Source: Pseudomonas faucium (GTDB lineage: Bacteria > Pseudomonadota > Gammaproteobacteria > Pseudomonadales > Pseudomonadaceae). From it: DNA of 64,000 nucleotides. A program made the translations under genes and the position numbers. This document shows positions 44,267 to 55,036 of this stretch, piece after piece. The notes under the pieces were generated by a model, which was not told where the DNA came from, did not search any database, and worked only from the letters and a program-made list of their open reading frames with translations. The DNA lies in contig NZ_BQIP01000005.1 of NCBI RefSeq assembly GCF_021602585.1, forward strand, positions 1 to 64,000, written 5' to 3'. How positions within the stretch are numbered: position 1 is the stretch's first letter; each line of letters opens with the position of its first letter.

Positions 44267-45595
44267 TCAAAGTACCCGTTTGATCAATGGCTCCAGGCGG
44301 CTGTAGCGCAAGCGTCGAAGGAACTTGCGCACTTCCTTGGGATGCTCGGCCTTCACCCCCAGGTCGTGGGCCGAGGCGATCTGCGGTGCATGCCGGCGGA
44401 TGCCCTCGAGCTCCTCGGCGCGCGGCGCCAGCCACTGGCCCTCTGGGTCATCGATCAGCAGGCCGTTTTCCAGGTCCAGGTTGAAGCCACGGGGGTTGAG
44501 GTTGTTGCCGGTGAGCAGCGAATAACGCTGGTCGACCCATATCCCCTTGGCATGGAAGGTGTGGCCCGGGTCGTTCCAGATGCGCACCACCAGCTGCCCG
44601 CTGGTGATGGCCGCGTGGCGGCGACGGGCGAAGGCGCGCAAGTTGTCCTCATAGAGGTACGGCAACGCGCCGCTGGCACTGAACGGCTCGCCCGGGGCGA
44701 TATAGAAGTCGTTGGCGGTACGGTCGCCGACGATCAGTTCGACCTGCACGCCGCGATCCAGGGCGTGGTCCAGCTCGCGCATCACCACCCGCGGCGGGTT
44801 GAAGTACGGCGTGCTGATGACCATCTGCGTACGCGCCGCCGCCAGCAGCGCACAGACGGCCCGGTTGAGCGGGTTGCCGCGGCCCACGCCCAGCAGTGGC
44901 ACCACCCGCAGGCCCTGCCCTGGCACAGGCGCCGGGGCGTCATAGGCCATGCGCCGCAGGCGTGCGCGCAGCCGGCGGATGTCGCCACGCAGGTTGCGCG
45001 TGGAAGGTGGCTCGGGCAGGTCCAGGCGCGGCGTGGCGGTGTCGTGCAGCAGGCGCTGCACCAGGCCGACCATGGCATCGGCCAGCGGCGCGCTGTGGAA
45101 CAGGTGGTAGCGGTCCAGGCGGTAGCGGTCGAAGCGGTGCAGGTAGACGTTGTTGAGGCTCGCGCCGGTGTAGATCACGCAGTCGTCGATGACGCTGCCT
45201 TTAAGGTGCAGCACGCCGAACAGCTCGCGGGTTTGCACCGGCACCCCGTGGATCGCCACGTCCAGCCCGCGCAATTGGCGCTGGGCCTGGTACCAGGCGG
45301 CGTTGCCCGGCTGGCGCCCGGCGCCCAAGAGGCCACGGCGGGCGCGGAACCAGTCGACCACCACGACGATTTCCAGCTGCGGCCGGGCGGCCTTGGCCTG
45401 GTACAGGGCATCGAGCACTTCCTGCCCGGCCTCGTCTTCCTGCAGGTACAGCGCGACGATGACGATGCGCCGGGTCGCGGCGGCAATCCGCTCGAGCAGG
45501 CATGTGCGGTAGGCCGCGGCGTCGGGCAGCACCTGGATCGCGTCCGGGGCGATGGCGAAGCCTGGCAGCGCCGCCAGCATGGAATCGGGGTTCAC
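44267..45595 (-). CDS. pssA: CDP-diacylglycerol--serine O-phosphatidyltransferase (PLD type)
   Basis: A 442-residue phospholipase-D superfamily protein close in length to E. coli PssA (451). Both HKD motifs are present: HLKGSVIDD around residue 130 and HAKGIWVD around residue 350. The enzyme joins serine to CDP-diacylglycerol to give phosphatidylserine, the precursor of phosphatidylethanolamine, at the membrane surface. Cardiolipin synthases share the fold but have N-terminal membrane helices, absent here. It stands alone, transcribed away from the GlxA-type regulator. Confidence 0.88.
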   Translation of the reverse strand: MNPDSMLAALPGFAIAPDAIQVLPDAAAYRTCLLERIAAATRRIVIVALYLQEDEAGQEVLDALYQAKAARPQLEIVVVVDWFRARRGLLGAGRQPGNAAWYQAQRQLRGLDVAIHGVPVQTRELFGVLHLKGSVIDDCVIYTGASLNNVYLHRFDRYRLDRYHLFHSAPLADAMVGLVQRLLHDTATPRLDLPEPPSTRNLRGDIRRLRARLRRMAYDAPAPVPGQGLRVVPLLGVGRGNPLNRAVCALLAAARTQMVISTPYFNPPRVVMRELDHALDRGVQVELIVGDRTANDFYIAPGEPFSASGALPYLYEDNLRAFARRRHAAITSGQLVVRIWNDPGHTFHAKGIWVDQRYSLLTGNNLNPRGFNLDLENGLLIDDPEGQWLAPRAEELEGIRRHAPQIASAHDLGVKAEHPKEVRKFLRRLRYSRLEPLIKRVL

Positions 45596-45753
45596 GTAGG
45601 GTCACCTTCTGTCTGCAATCAGGTCCATTCCTGGCCGCTGCCTGCGGGGTGTAAGATCGACCCGGCAACGACCCATAACAACAAGAAACATGCGAGGCCT
45701 GTTTTCCCACTGCCCCTGACGAATTCAGCCTCAGCTTGCACAGGAAGATCGCA

Positions 45754-46746
45754 ATGGTCCACCCCGCTTCTGCCATCCTAACGCCTTCGCGCACCAAGAC
45801 CTTCGGTTTTCTGGTTTTGCCCAATTTCACCACCATCGGCCTGGCCTCGGCGGTCGAGACCCTGCGCATGGCCAACCTGGCCGCCCGGCGCACCTTGTAC
45901 CGCACCGTGCTGCTGTCCACCAGCCAGGCGCCGGTGATGGCCAGCAATGGCATGCGCATCTTGCCCGACCACGGCATCGCCGACGCCCCGGCGCTGGATG
46001 CCTTGTTCGTGGTGGGCGCCAACCCGATCGACCGCAGCCGCGGCACCCGGCCACTGACCGACTGGCTGCGCCAGCTGGCCCGCCAGCAGGTGCCGCTGGG
46101 CGGTATCTGCACCGGCAGCTACCTGCTGGCCAAGGCCGACCTGCTCAAGGGCTACCGCTGCACCATCCACTGGGAGGACATCCAGGCGTTGCAGGAGCAC
46201 TTTCCCGGCATCGTCATCTCCAGCCAGCTGTTCGAACTGGACCGCGACCGCTACACCTGCTCCGGCGGCGTGGCGGCCATGGACATGATGCTGCAGCTGG
46301 TGGCCCGCGAGGCCGGCGGCCAGGACATCGCCGCCAAGGCCGCCGAGCTGCTGCTGTGCGACCGCATGCGTGGCGAGCGCGAGCGCCAGCGGGTGCCGCT
46401 GCGCACCTTGCTGGGCAGCGCCCAGCCGAAGTTGAGCCAGGTGGTGGCGATCATGGAGGCCAACCTGGAGGAGCCTTTGGGGCTCGAAGAGCTGGCCAGC
46501 CTCAACGAAGTGACCGTGCGCCAGCTGGAGCGCCTGTTCCACAAGTACCTGCAGCGCACGCCCAGCCAGTACTACCTGGAGCTGCGCCTTTCGCGGGCGC
46601 GGGAGCTGCTGCTGCGCAGCGATGTGCAGGTGCGCGAGGTGGCGCTGGCGTGCGGGTTCAGCTCGCCGGCGCACTTTTCCAAGAGTTACAGCCGGTTCTT
46701 CGGCTTGTCGCCTCTGGGGGAGCGGCGCCAGGCGTCCTTGCACTGA
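45754..46746 (+). CDS. GlxA-type AraC regulator (DJ-1/PfpI sensor plus AraC HTH)
   Basis: A 330-residue regulator. The N-terminal class I glutamine-amidotransferase/DJ-1-like domain (TFGFLVLPNFTTIGLASAVE to about residue 200, with GGICTGSYLLAKA) is followed by an AraC HTH pair (LGLEELASLNEVTVRQLERL and VREVALACGFSSPAHFSKSY). This family includes GbdR, SouR, CdhR and ArgR, which sense glycine betaine, sarcosine, carnitine and arginine. The creatinase and transporter genes nearby on the opposite strand make a creatine- or sarcosine-responsive role plausible. ATG 45754 follows aggaaga. Confidence 0.9.
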   Translation: MVHPASAILTPSRTKTFGFLVLPNFTTIGLASAVETLRMANLAARRTLYRTVLLSTSQAPVMASNGMRILPDHGIADAPALDALFVVGANPIDRSRGTRPLTDWLRQLARQQVPLGGICTGSYLLAKADLLKGYRCTIHWEDIQALQEHFPGIVISSQLFELDRDRYTCSGGVAAMDMMLQLVAREAGGQDIAAKAAELLLCDRMRGERERQRVPLRTLLGSAQPKLSQVVAIMEANLEEPLGLEELASLNEVTVRQLERLFHKYLQRTPSQYYLELRLSRARELLLRSDVQVREVALACGFSSPAHFSKSYSRFFGLSPLGERRQASLH

Positions 46747-46752
46747 TTGCGC

Positions 46753-46848
46753 GGGCCCTATCGCCGGCAAGCCGGCCCCCACACCGATCGGGTCAACCCT
46801 GAAGATCGATGTGGGAGCCGGCTTGCCGGCGATGGGGCCAGTACTGGC
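46753..46848. repeat. REP pair
   Basis: Opposed REP cores (gggccctatcgccggcaagc from 46753, and the complement at about 46811-46835) end in ggccagtactggc, a short dyad. It separates the convergent GlxA-type regulator and MFS genes. Confidence 0.8.
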
Positions 46849-48183
46849 TCAGTCCTTCAATGCCCCATGCGCCGTCTCCCGGCACATCAACATCGCCACC
46901 AGCGCCACCAGGGCCGCCGCCAGCAGGTACCCCGCCGGCGCCAGCTTGCTGCCGGTGGCCTGGATCAGCCAGGTGGCGATGAACGGCGCCGTGCCGCCAA
47001 ACAAGGCATTGGCCAGGTTGAAGCTCAAGGCGAAGCCGCTGAAACGCACCCGGGTCGGGAAGATCTCCGCCAGCAGGCACGGCAAGGTGCCGTCGTTCAT
47101 CGCCAGCATCGCGCCGAACAGGATCTGGATGGCCAGGATCACCAGCAGCGGCTGCCCATCGAGCAACTTGAACAGCGGCACGGTCAGCCCCAGGAACAGT
47201 AGCGAGGCGATCACCAGCATGGTCTTGCGCCCGAACTGGTCCGACAGCCGCCCCATCAGGAAGATCAGGCCGATATAGGTGGCCAGCGACACCGTCGAGG
47301 CAATGAACGAGTCGCGCTCGCTCATGCCCATTTCGGTCGACAGGTAGGTGGGCATGTAGCTGAGCAGCAGGTAGAAGGCCACGGCATTGAGGCAGGTGAC
47401 GCCAATGCCGATGCCCAGGCTGCGGCGGTGCCGGGCCAGCAGTTCGCGGATTGGTGCCGGGGTCATGCACGCCTTGCTTTCCAGGCGCTGCTCCATCTCC
47501 AGGAACTTCGGCGTGTCCTGCAGGCTCATGCGGATGTAGCGCCCGACCAGGCCGAACGGCGCGGCCAACAGGAACGGCAGGCGCCAGCCCCAGCTGTGCA
47601 GGTCTTCGCTGCTGAGCAGTTCATGCAGCACGGCGACGAACGCCGCGCCGAACAACAGCCCCGCCGCCGTGCTCGCCGGCACGATGCTGGTGTACAGGCC
47701 ACGCCGCCCGGGCGGCGCGTATTCGGCGAGAAACGCCGAGGCGCCAGCATACTCGCCCGAGGCGGAAAAGCCCTGCACCAGGCGGATCAGCAACAACAGG
47801 CACGGGGCCCACAGGCCGATCTGCGCATGGCCAGGCAACAGGCCGATGCAGAAGGTCGAGATCGACATGATCAGGATCGACAGCGACAGCGCGTTGCGCC
47901 GGCCATGGCGGTCGCCGAAGTGGCCCCAGACCACGCCGCCCAGGGGGCGGACCAGAAATGACAGGGCGAACACCGCGAACGTCGCCAGAAGGCCGGTGGT
48001 CTTGTCGGTTTGCGGGAAGAAGGTGGCGGCGATGATGGTGGCGAGGTAGCCGTAGGCGGCGTAGTCGAACCATTCGACGAAGTTGCCCATGAAGCTGGCC
48101 CGGGCGGCCTTGCGCAAGGCCTGGCGTTCGGCGCTCGGGGTGGCGCCTTCGAGGGTGGGAGCGTTAAGGGTGGTGCTGGACAT
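46849..48183 (-). CDS. MFS transporter, metabolite:H+ symporter family
   Basis: A 444-residue permease with 12 membrane segments. The N-terminus (MGNFVEWFDYAAYGYLA) and loop motif GHFGDRHGRRNAL are typical of the MHS branch (ProP, KgtP, ShiA-like), which takes up organic acids and zwitterions by proton symport. It lies 111 bp downstream of the creatinase gene on the same strand, so creatine or creatinine uptake is the natural guess. The start ATG 48183 is clear. Confidence 0.9.
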   Translation of the reverse strand: MSSTTLNAPTLEGATPSAERQALRKAARASFMGNFVEWFDYAAYGYLATIIAATFFPQTDKTTGLLATFAVFALSFLVRPLGGVVWGHFGDRHGRRNALSLSILIMSISTFCIGLLPGHAQIGLWAPCLLLLIRLVQGFSASGEYAGASAFLAEYAPPGRRGLYTSIVPASTAAGLLFGAAFVAVLHELLSSEDLHSWGWRLPFLLAAPFGLVGRYIRMSLQDTPKFLEMEQRLESKACMTPAPIRELLARHRRSLGIGIGVTCLNAVAFYLLLSYMPTYLSTEMGMSERDSFIASTVSLATYIGLIFLMGRLSDQFGRKTMLVIASLLFLGLTVPLFKLLDGQPLLVILAIQILFGAMLAMNDGTLPCLLAEIFPTRVRFSGFALSFNLANALFGGTAPFIATWLIQATGSKLAPAGYLLAAALVALVAMLMCRETAHGALKD

Positions 48184-48294
48184 GACGGGTACCCTCTGAT
48201 TGTTCTAATTGGAGGCAGGGTCTGGTGGTCATTCGGTGGTTTCTTGTTATGTCTGTGCCGGCCTCGCACAACGAGACCGGCACCGCACCGCGGC

Positions 48295-49506
48295 TTATTT
48301 GCGGATGATGTTGTGCTCCGGGCCATACGGGAACTGGGTGATGTTCTCGGCGCCCGTCTCGTTGACGATGAGGATGTCGTGCTCGCGGTAGCCGCCCGCC
48401 CCCGGCCGCCCTTCGGGCAGCATGATCATCGGCTCGATCGACACCACCATGCCCGGCTCCAGCACCGTGTCGATGTCCTCGCGCAGCTCCAGCCCCGCCT
48501 CGCGGCCGTAGTAGTGGCTGAGGGTGCCGAACGAGTGGCCGTAGCCGAAGGTGCGGTACTGCAGCAGGTCGTGGCGCAGGAAGATCTCGTTCAGCTCGCG
48601 GGCGATGTCGCTGCAGCGCATGCCCGGGCGCACCAGCTTGAGCCCCGCCTCGTGCACCTCGACGTTGGCCTGCCACAGGCGCAGGTGGTCGTCCGGGCAG
48701 TGGTCGAGGAACAGCGTGCGCTCAAGGGCGGTGTAGTAGCCGGCGATCATCGGGAAGCAGTTGAGGCTGAGGATGTCGCCCTTGTTGACCTTGCGGCTGG
48801 TGACCGGGTTGTGCGCGCCGTCGGTGTTGAGGCCGGACTGGAACCAGGTCCAGGTGTCCATCAGTTCGCCGTCGGGGAAGCTGCGGGCGATTTCACGGAC
48901 CATCGCCTGGGTGGCATGCAACGCCACCTCGTACTCCGGCACCTGGTCACGCAGCGCCTCGACCACCGCCGCGCCGCCGATATCGGCAACGCGGGCGCCG
49001 TGGCGGATCAACGCCTGCTCCTCGGCAGATTTGATCATGCGCATGCGCATGCACGGCGCGCCGATGTCCAGCAGCTCGGCCCGTGGGTAGCAGGCCGCGA
49101 GCTTGCTGTGGTTCTGCAGGTTCAGGTGGTCGAATTCGACGCCGATGCGCGAGGCCAGCGGCAGTGCCTGCTGGATGGCGACGAAGTAGTTGTCGCGCTG
49201 CCAGTCGGTGTAGACGATGTTGTCGGTACCGACCGTGCGCCGCCAGGGCTGGCCACCGTCGATGTTGGCGCTGATCGAGACCACCTTGTCCTGGGTCACC
49301 ACCAGGGCGTAGGGGCGGCCGAACGAGCAGTAGAGGAAGTCGCTGTAGTAGTTGACGTTGTGGTAGGAGGTGAAGATCGCCGCTTCGATGTCCTGCTCGG
49401 CCATGTAGGCCCGCAGGCGGGCATGGCGGGCGGCGTATTCCTGTGCGGAAAAGGTCGGCTTGACCTTGTCGCCGTTGCGGATCTTCAGGGTCTGGGGCAT
49501 TTGCAT
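48295..49506 (-). CDS. creatinase (creatine amidinohydrolase)
   Basis: A 403-residue enzyme of the pita-bread (M24) fold that hydrolyses creatine to sarcosine and urea. Length and sequence match the characterised P. putida creatinase throughout (SYHNVNYYSDFLYCSFGRPY; GLNTDGAHNPVTSRKVNKGD with the catalytic His; EPMIMLPEG). Unlike metallopeptidase relatives, creatinase lacks the metal site. The start ATG 49506 has aaggaa at eight bases. An MFS gene follows downstream. Sarcosine oxidase, creatininase and urease are not in the window, so the rest of the pathway must be encoded elsewhere. Confidence 0.95.
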   Translation of the reverse strand: MQMPQTLKIRNGDKVKPTFSAQEYAARHARLRAYMAEQDIEAAIFTSYHNVNYYSDFLYCSFGRPYALVVTQDKVVSISANIDGGQPWRRTVGTDNIVYTDWQRDNYFVAIQQALPLASRIGVEFDHLNLQNHSKLAACYPRAELLDIGAPCMRMRMIKSAEEQALIRHGARVADIGGAAVVEALRDQVPEYEVALHATQAMVREIARSFPDGELMDTWTWFQSGLNTDGAHNPVTSRKVNKGDILSLNCFPMIAGYYTALERTLFLDHCPDDHLRLWQANVEVHEAGLKLVRPGMRCSDIARELNEIFLRHDLLQYRTFGYGHSFGTLSHYYGREAGLELREDIDTVLEPGMVVSIEPMIMLPEGRPGAGGYREHDILIVNETGAENITQFPYGPEHNIIRK

Positions 49507-49632
49507 GGTCGGTGTTCCTTGTCGTTGTGAGCACGCTGTTCAGGCCGGCCGCCTGGGAAGCATTGCAACAGAACCAACGAGGACGCTTTTGTATCTATCC
49601 GACCTGGAATTGGCGCGATGGCACCGAAGGCG

Positions 49633-49736
49633 GGGCAGCTGCGCTGCCCAATCGCCGGCAAGCCGGCTCCCACAGGGACCGCACCATGGTCAATGTGGGA
49701 GCCGGCTTGCCGGCGATTGGGCTGCAAGGCAGCCCT
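49633..49736. repeat. composite REP pair with flanking hairpins
   Basis: Hairpin gggcagc-tgc-gctgccc (49633-49649), opposed REP cores, then gggctgc-aag-gcagccc (49719-49735). It separates the katG end from the creatinase promoter region on the same strand. The two hairpin stems differ in sequence but each is fully paired. Confidence 0.85.
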
Positions 49737-49745
49737 GATGCACAG

Positions 49746-51998
<2,253 letters not shown>

Positions 51999-52172
51999 TT
52001 ACCTTTGGGTCGGTTATCCAGATTTCCGGTCTATGCCAGGTGTTCTTTCCAGCCGAGCACATGGGCTCATGCCTACCCCTTATCAGGTCTGGTCGGTCAC
52101 GTTCCGACACGGGGGCGCACGCACTTGCTGCGGGGCCAGGGGAAAGACTAGTCGAGCTTGGGCAGACTTCTA

Positions 52173-52209
52173 ATAGAGTGGCTATTGGGGGGCGATAGGC
52201 TGGCTCTAC
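52173..52209. promoter_or_regulatory. OxyR-like ATAG repeat upstream of katG
   Basis: atag at 52173-52176 and again at 52195-52198 are exactly 22 bp apart, and ctac at 52206-52209 pairs with the second, giving three of the four elements of the OxyR pattern (ATAG-N7-CTAT-N7-ATAG-N7-CTAT). The second element is displaced (ctat at 52182 instead of 52184). It lies in a 332-bp space between divergent katG and the DUF2388 gene, where I see no other gene. Confidence 0.4.
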
Positions 52210-52324
52210 GGCTGCCACGATCCATTGCCGGGAGCAGATGCCTAGGGAACTACCACCACTGTCCCGCTTTCTTACATTCTGAGTGGTACTTTCCTTTGGG
52301 CTTCACGCTACTGGAGAACACGAC

Positions 52325-52642
52325 ATGCGCCGCATAATCCTCGCCCCTGCCCTGCTGCTGTTGTTGCCTGCCGGTGTTGCCCTGGCCGGCGTCGATGCAG
52401 GCGACGTCGCCACCTCAGCGGGCGTTTCCGCCTCGCTGTATTCGACCTTCAAGGATCACAAACTGATCATCCCGGCCCGAGACGACCTTTCCGCGTTCGT
52501 CGCCAGCAACGGTGCCATCCGTGGCGCCTACGTGGAATCGGCGCTGGAACAAGTGCGCAAGCAGCACCCTGGCCTGCAGGCCAGCGACGAAGAATTGGCC
52601 AAGGCCATCCTCTCCCAGGAAGACCCGGTGGCCAATCACTAG
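52325..52642 (+). CDS. DUF2388 family small exported protein
   Basis: A 105-residue protein with a signal peptide (RRIILAPALLLLLPAGVALA) and a short mature domain of the TIGR02448/DUF2388 family, restricted largely to Pseudomonas. The mature part contains DVATSAGVSASLYSTFKDHK and a helical C-terminus. Function is unknown. ATG 52325 has ggag upstream; the ATG at 52283 would bury the signal peptide. It is followed by a hairpin and then the carboxypeptidase gene. Confidence 0.85.
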   Translation: MRRIILAPALLLLLPAGVALAGVDAGDVATSAGVSASLYSTFKDHKLIIPARDDLSAFVASNGAIRGAYVESALEQVRKQHPGLQASDEELAKAILSQEDPVANH

Positions 52643-52650
52643 GGCCCACT

Positions 52651-52700
52651 CGCGGGCGAGCCTATGCCTGCTGCATGCGCAGGCGCCGGGCTCGCCCGCG
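52651..52700. terminator. GC hairpin after the DUF2388 gene
   Basis: cgcgggcgagc (52651-52661) pairs over 11 bp with gctcgcccgcg (52690-52700), with a smaller gcctg/caggc dyad inside the loop. It is another Pseudomonas REP variant. No T tract follows. Confidence 0.55.
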
Positions 52701-52788
52701 AAGGGCCGCCATCTTCTACACGGTATTGCCCCACACGGCTGTAGCCAGGAACCCGGCTCGGCCGTTCACGTAAAACAAGGAAGACTAC

Positions 52789-54021
52789 ATGCCATTGCTC
52801 CGCCCTCCCCACGCCATCGCCATGGCGCTGTTGCTCGCCTGTAGCCAGGCAAATGCCGCCGACGCCTCCCCCGAAGCCTTGCTCAAGCAGGCCCAAGGTG
52901 AGCAGCCGGCCTACCTGGACACCCTCAAGGCGCTGGTCTCGGTGGATACCGGCACCGGCACCGAGCCTGGCCTGACCCAGGTCAGCGCCGAGCTGGTCAA
53001 GCGCCTCAAGGCCCTGGGCGCCGAGGTGCAGACCCACCCTGCCACGCCTTCGGTGGGCGACAACATCGTCGGCACCTTCAAGGGCACGGGCAGCAAGGAC
53101 TTCCTGCTGATGGTGCACTACGACACGGTGTTCGTCCCCGGCACCGTGGCCAAGCGCCCCTTCCGGGTCGACGGCCCGCGCGCCTATGGCCCGGGGGTTG
53201 CCGACGCCAAGGGCGGGGTGGCGATGATCCTGCACGCGGTGAAGCTATTGCAGGACCAACAATTCAAGGGTTACCGCACCCTGACCGTGCTGTTCAACCC
53301 GGACGAGGAAATGGGCTCGGCGGGCTCCCGGCAGATCATTGCCGAGTTGGCCCGCAAGCATGACTACGTGTTCTCCTACGAGCCACCTGACAAGGACGCG
53401 GTCACCGTCGCCACCAATGGCATCAACCGCCTCAAGCTCGAGGTCAAGGGCCGCGCCTCCCACGCCGGCTCCGCGCCCGAGGAAGGCCGCAACGCCCTGA
53501 CCGAACTGGCCCACCAGATTCTCCAGCTCAAGGACCTGGGCGATGCGAGCAAAGGCACCACGGTGAACTGGACCCTGGCCAAGGCGGGTGAAAAGGCCAA
53601 TATCATCCCGGCATTGGCCACGGCCGAAGCCGACATGCGCTATTCGGACCTAAGCGAAACCGAGCGGGTGCAGGCCGATGCCCAGCGCATCGTGAAGACG
53701 CCGCTGGTGGCCGATACCCAGGCCACGGTCACCGTGGAAAAGGGCCGCCCGCCCCTGGCGCGCAACGAGGCCTCGACCAAGCTCGCGCAAACGGCGCAGC
53801 AGCTGTATGGCGAGGTTGGCCACAAGATCGAGCCGATCGCCATGCGCTTCGGCACCGATGCCGGCTATGCCTATGTGCCGGGCAGCGACAAGCCGGCGGT
53901 GCTGGAAACCATGGGCGTGGTAGGGGCTGGGTTGCATGGTGATGATGAGTACATCGAACTGGCCAGCATTGCGCCGCGGCTGTATCTGACGGTGGCGATG
54001 ATTCAGCACCTGGCCAAATGA
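52789..54021 (+). CDS. secreted M20 peptidase, glutamate carboxypeptidase (CPG2-like)
   Basis: A 410-residue zinc peptidase with a signal peptide (residues 1 to about 23, ending ANAAD). Metal ligands are recognisable in LLMVHYDTV, GVADAKGG, NPDEEMGS and GLHGDDEY, and the small dimerisation domain lies around residues 210-320. Architecture and length match Pseudomonas carboxypeptidase G2, which removes C-terminal glutamate from folates and peptides in the periplasm. Other M20 amidohydrolases share the fold, so substrate range is not certain. ATG 52789 follows aggaaga. Confidence 0.88.
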   Translation: MPLLRPPHAIAMALLLACSQANAADASPEALLKQAQGEQPAYLDTLKALVSVDTGTGTEPGLTQVSAELVKRLKALGAEVQTHPATPSVGDNIVGTFKGTGSKDFLLMVHYDTVFVPGTVAKRPFRVDGPRAYGPGVADAKGGVAMILHAVKLLQDQQFKGYRTLTVLFNPDEEMGSAGSRQIIAELARKHDYVFSYEPPDKDAVTVATNGINRLKLEVKGRASHAGSAPEEGRNALTELAHQILQLKDLGDASKGTTVNWTLAKAGEKANIIPALATAEADMRYSDLSETERVQADAQRIVKTPLVADTQATVTVEKGRPPLARNEASTKLAQTAQQLYGEVGHKIEPIAMRFGTDAGYAYVPGSDKPAVLETMGVVGAGLHGDDEYIELASIAPRLYLTVAMIQHLAK

Positions 54022-54036
54022 TGCAGTGCCTGGGTG

Positions 54037-54087
54037 GGCCCTATCGCCGGCAAGCCGGCTCCCACAAATGTAGCCCGCGATAGGGCC
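54037..54087. repeat. single REP element within a larger dyad
   Basis: The core gggccctatcgccggcaagc (from 54037) continues through cggctcccaca. The reverse partner is reduced to gcgatagggccc (54076-54087), so only the outermost stem of a usual pair remains. It lies between convergent genes. Confidence 0.75.
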
Positions 54088-54089
54088 CT

Positions 54090-54854
54090 TCAGCCCCACC
54101 CGTCCATGCGCATCGTTGCCCGCACCAGGCGCTGCTCTTCCTGCTCGATCTCGCGCAGGCTGTCGCGAATGCCGTTGATGTGCTCGCGCGCCGCGCGCTG
54201 CGCCTGCTCGGGCAACTGCTCCATCACCGCGTGATATAAGCGGGCATGCTGGCGATCGATCTGGCGCTTCTGCGGTGGCCGGCAATACAGGTTGTTCACC
54301 GACGCGAACACCGTGCTCAAGGTCAGGTCGCTGAGCGACTGCAAGGTGTGCACCAGCACCGGGTTGTGCGAGGCCTCGCTGATCGCCCGGTGGAACGCGT
54401 GGTCGCGCCGGGCATGCTCGCGTGGGTCCAGCGCCTCGCCTGCGGCATGGGCCGCGAGCATGTCTTCGTAGCGCCGGCGGATCAGTAGCCGGTCCACGTC
54501 GGTGGCGCGCAACGCTGCCAGGCGCGCCGATTCGGCTTCGAGCAAGGCGCGCACTTCGAGCAGGTCGAACAGCGTGCGCGGTTGCGAGCTGAACAGGTGC
54601 ATCAGCGGCGTGGCGCCCGGCTGCCCGGTCAGGTCGGCGACGAACGAACCGCGCCCTTGCTCGGTGTCGATGATGCCGCGCCCGCGCAGGATGCGCAGGC
54701 CCTCGCGCAACGCCGAGCGCGAGCAGCCGAGTTTGTCCACCAGGCGCCGCTCCGATGGCAATGCCTGGCCCACCTTCAGCACGCCTTCGACGATCAGCCG
54801 TTCGACCCGTTCGGCCACCTGGTCCGCGACCTTGGCTTTGCCTTGCGCACCCAT
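54090..54854 (-). CDS. glcC: glycolate-responsive GntR/FadR-type regulator
   Basis: A 254-residue FCD-GntR regulator. It has an N-terminal winged HTH (EGVLKVGQALPSERRLVDKL, then LGCSRSALREGLRILRGRG) and a C-terminal helical ligand domain. It is divergent from glcDEFG-glcB and matches GlcC, which activates the glycolate operon in response to glycolate. The start ATG 54854 is chosen because the fold begins there; the longer reading overlaps an operator. Two tggtaggacca sites lie in the divergent space. Confidence 0.9.
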   Translation of the reverse strand: MGAQGKAKVADQVAERVERLIVEGVLKVGQALPSERRLVDKLGCSRSALREGLRILRGRGIIDTEQGRGSFVADLTGQPGATPLMHLFSSQPRTLFDLLEVRALLEAESARLAALRATDVDRLLIRRRYEDMLAAHAAGEALDPREHARRDHAFHRAISEASHNPVLVHTLQSLSDLTLSTVFASVNNLYCRPPQKRQIDRQHARLYHAVMEQLPEQAQRAAREHINGIRDSLREIEQEEQRLVRATMRMDGWG

Positions 54855-54865
54855 CAGCACTCTCC

Positions 54866-54957
54866 AACTGGTAGGACCACTGCTGCAATGCCTCCCAATG
54901 TAGCCGTTCAATGCCGCGAATGAATAGCGTCATATCGAGAAACTGGTAGGACCAGTT
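54866..54957. promoter_or_regulatory. two GlcC-type operators (tggtaggacca)
   Basis: Core tggtaggacca occurs at 54869-54879 and 54944-54954, 75 bp apart, within aactggt-agg-accagtt (54941-54957, perfect dyad) and aactggt-agg-accactg (54866-54882). Both match the FadR-subfamily consensus TNGTNNNACNA. They lie between glcC and glcD, the first close to the glcC start. Confidence 0.75.
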
Positions 54958-55036
54958 ACCAATCCTCTCGACCTGGCAGCTAACCCCGGCGCAGGCTGCA
55001 AGCAGAGGCAAACAACAACAAGAATCGAGTGAGCCC

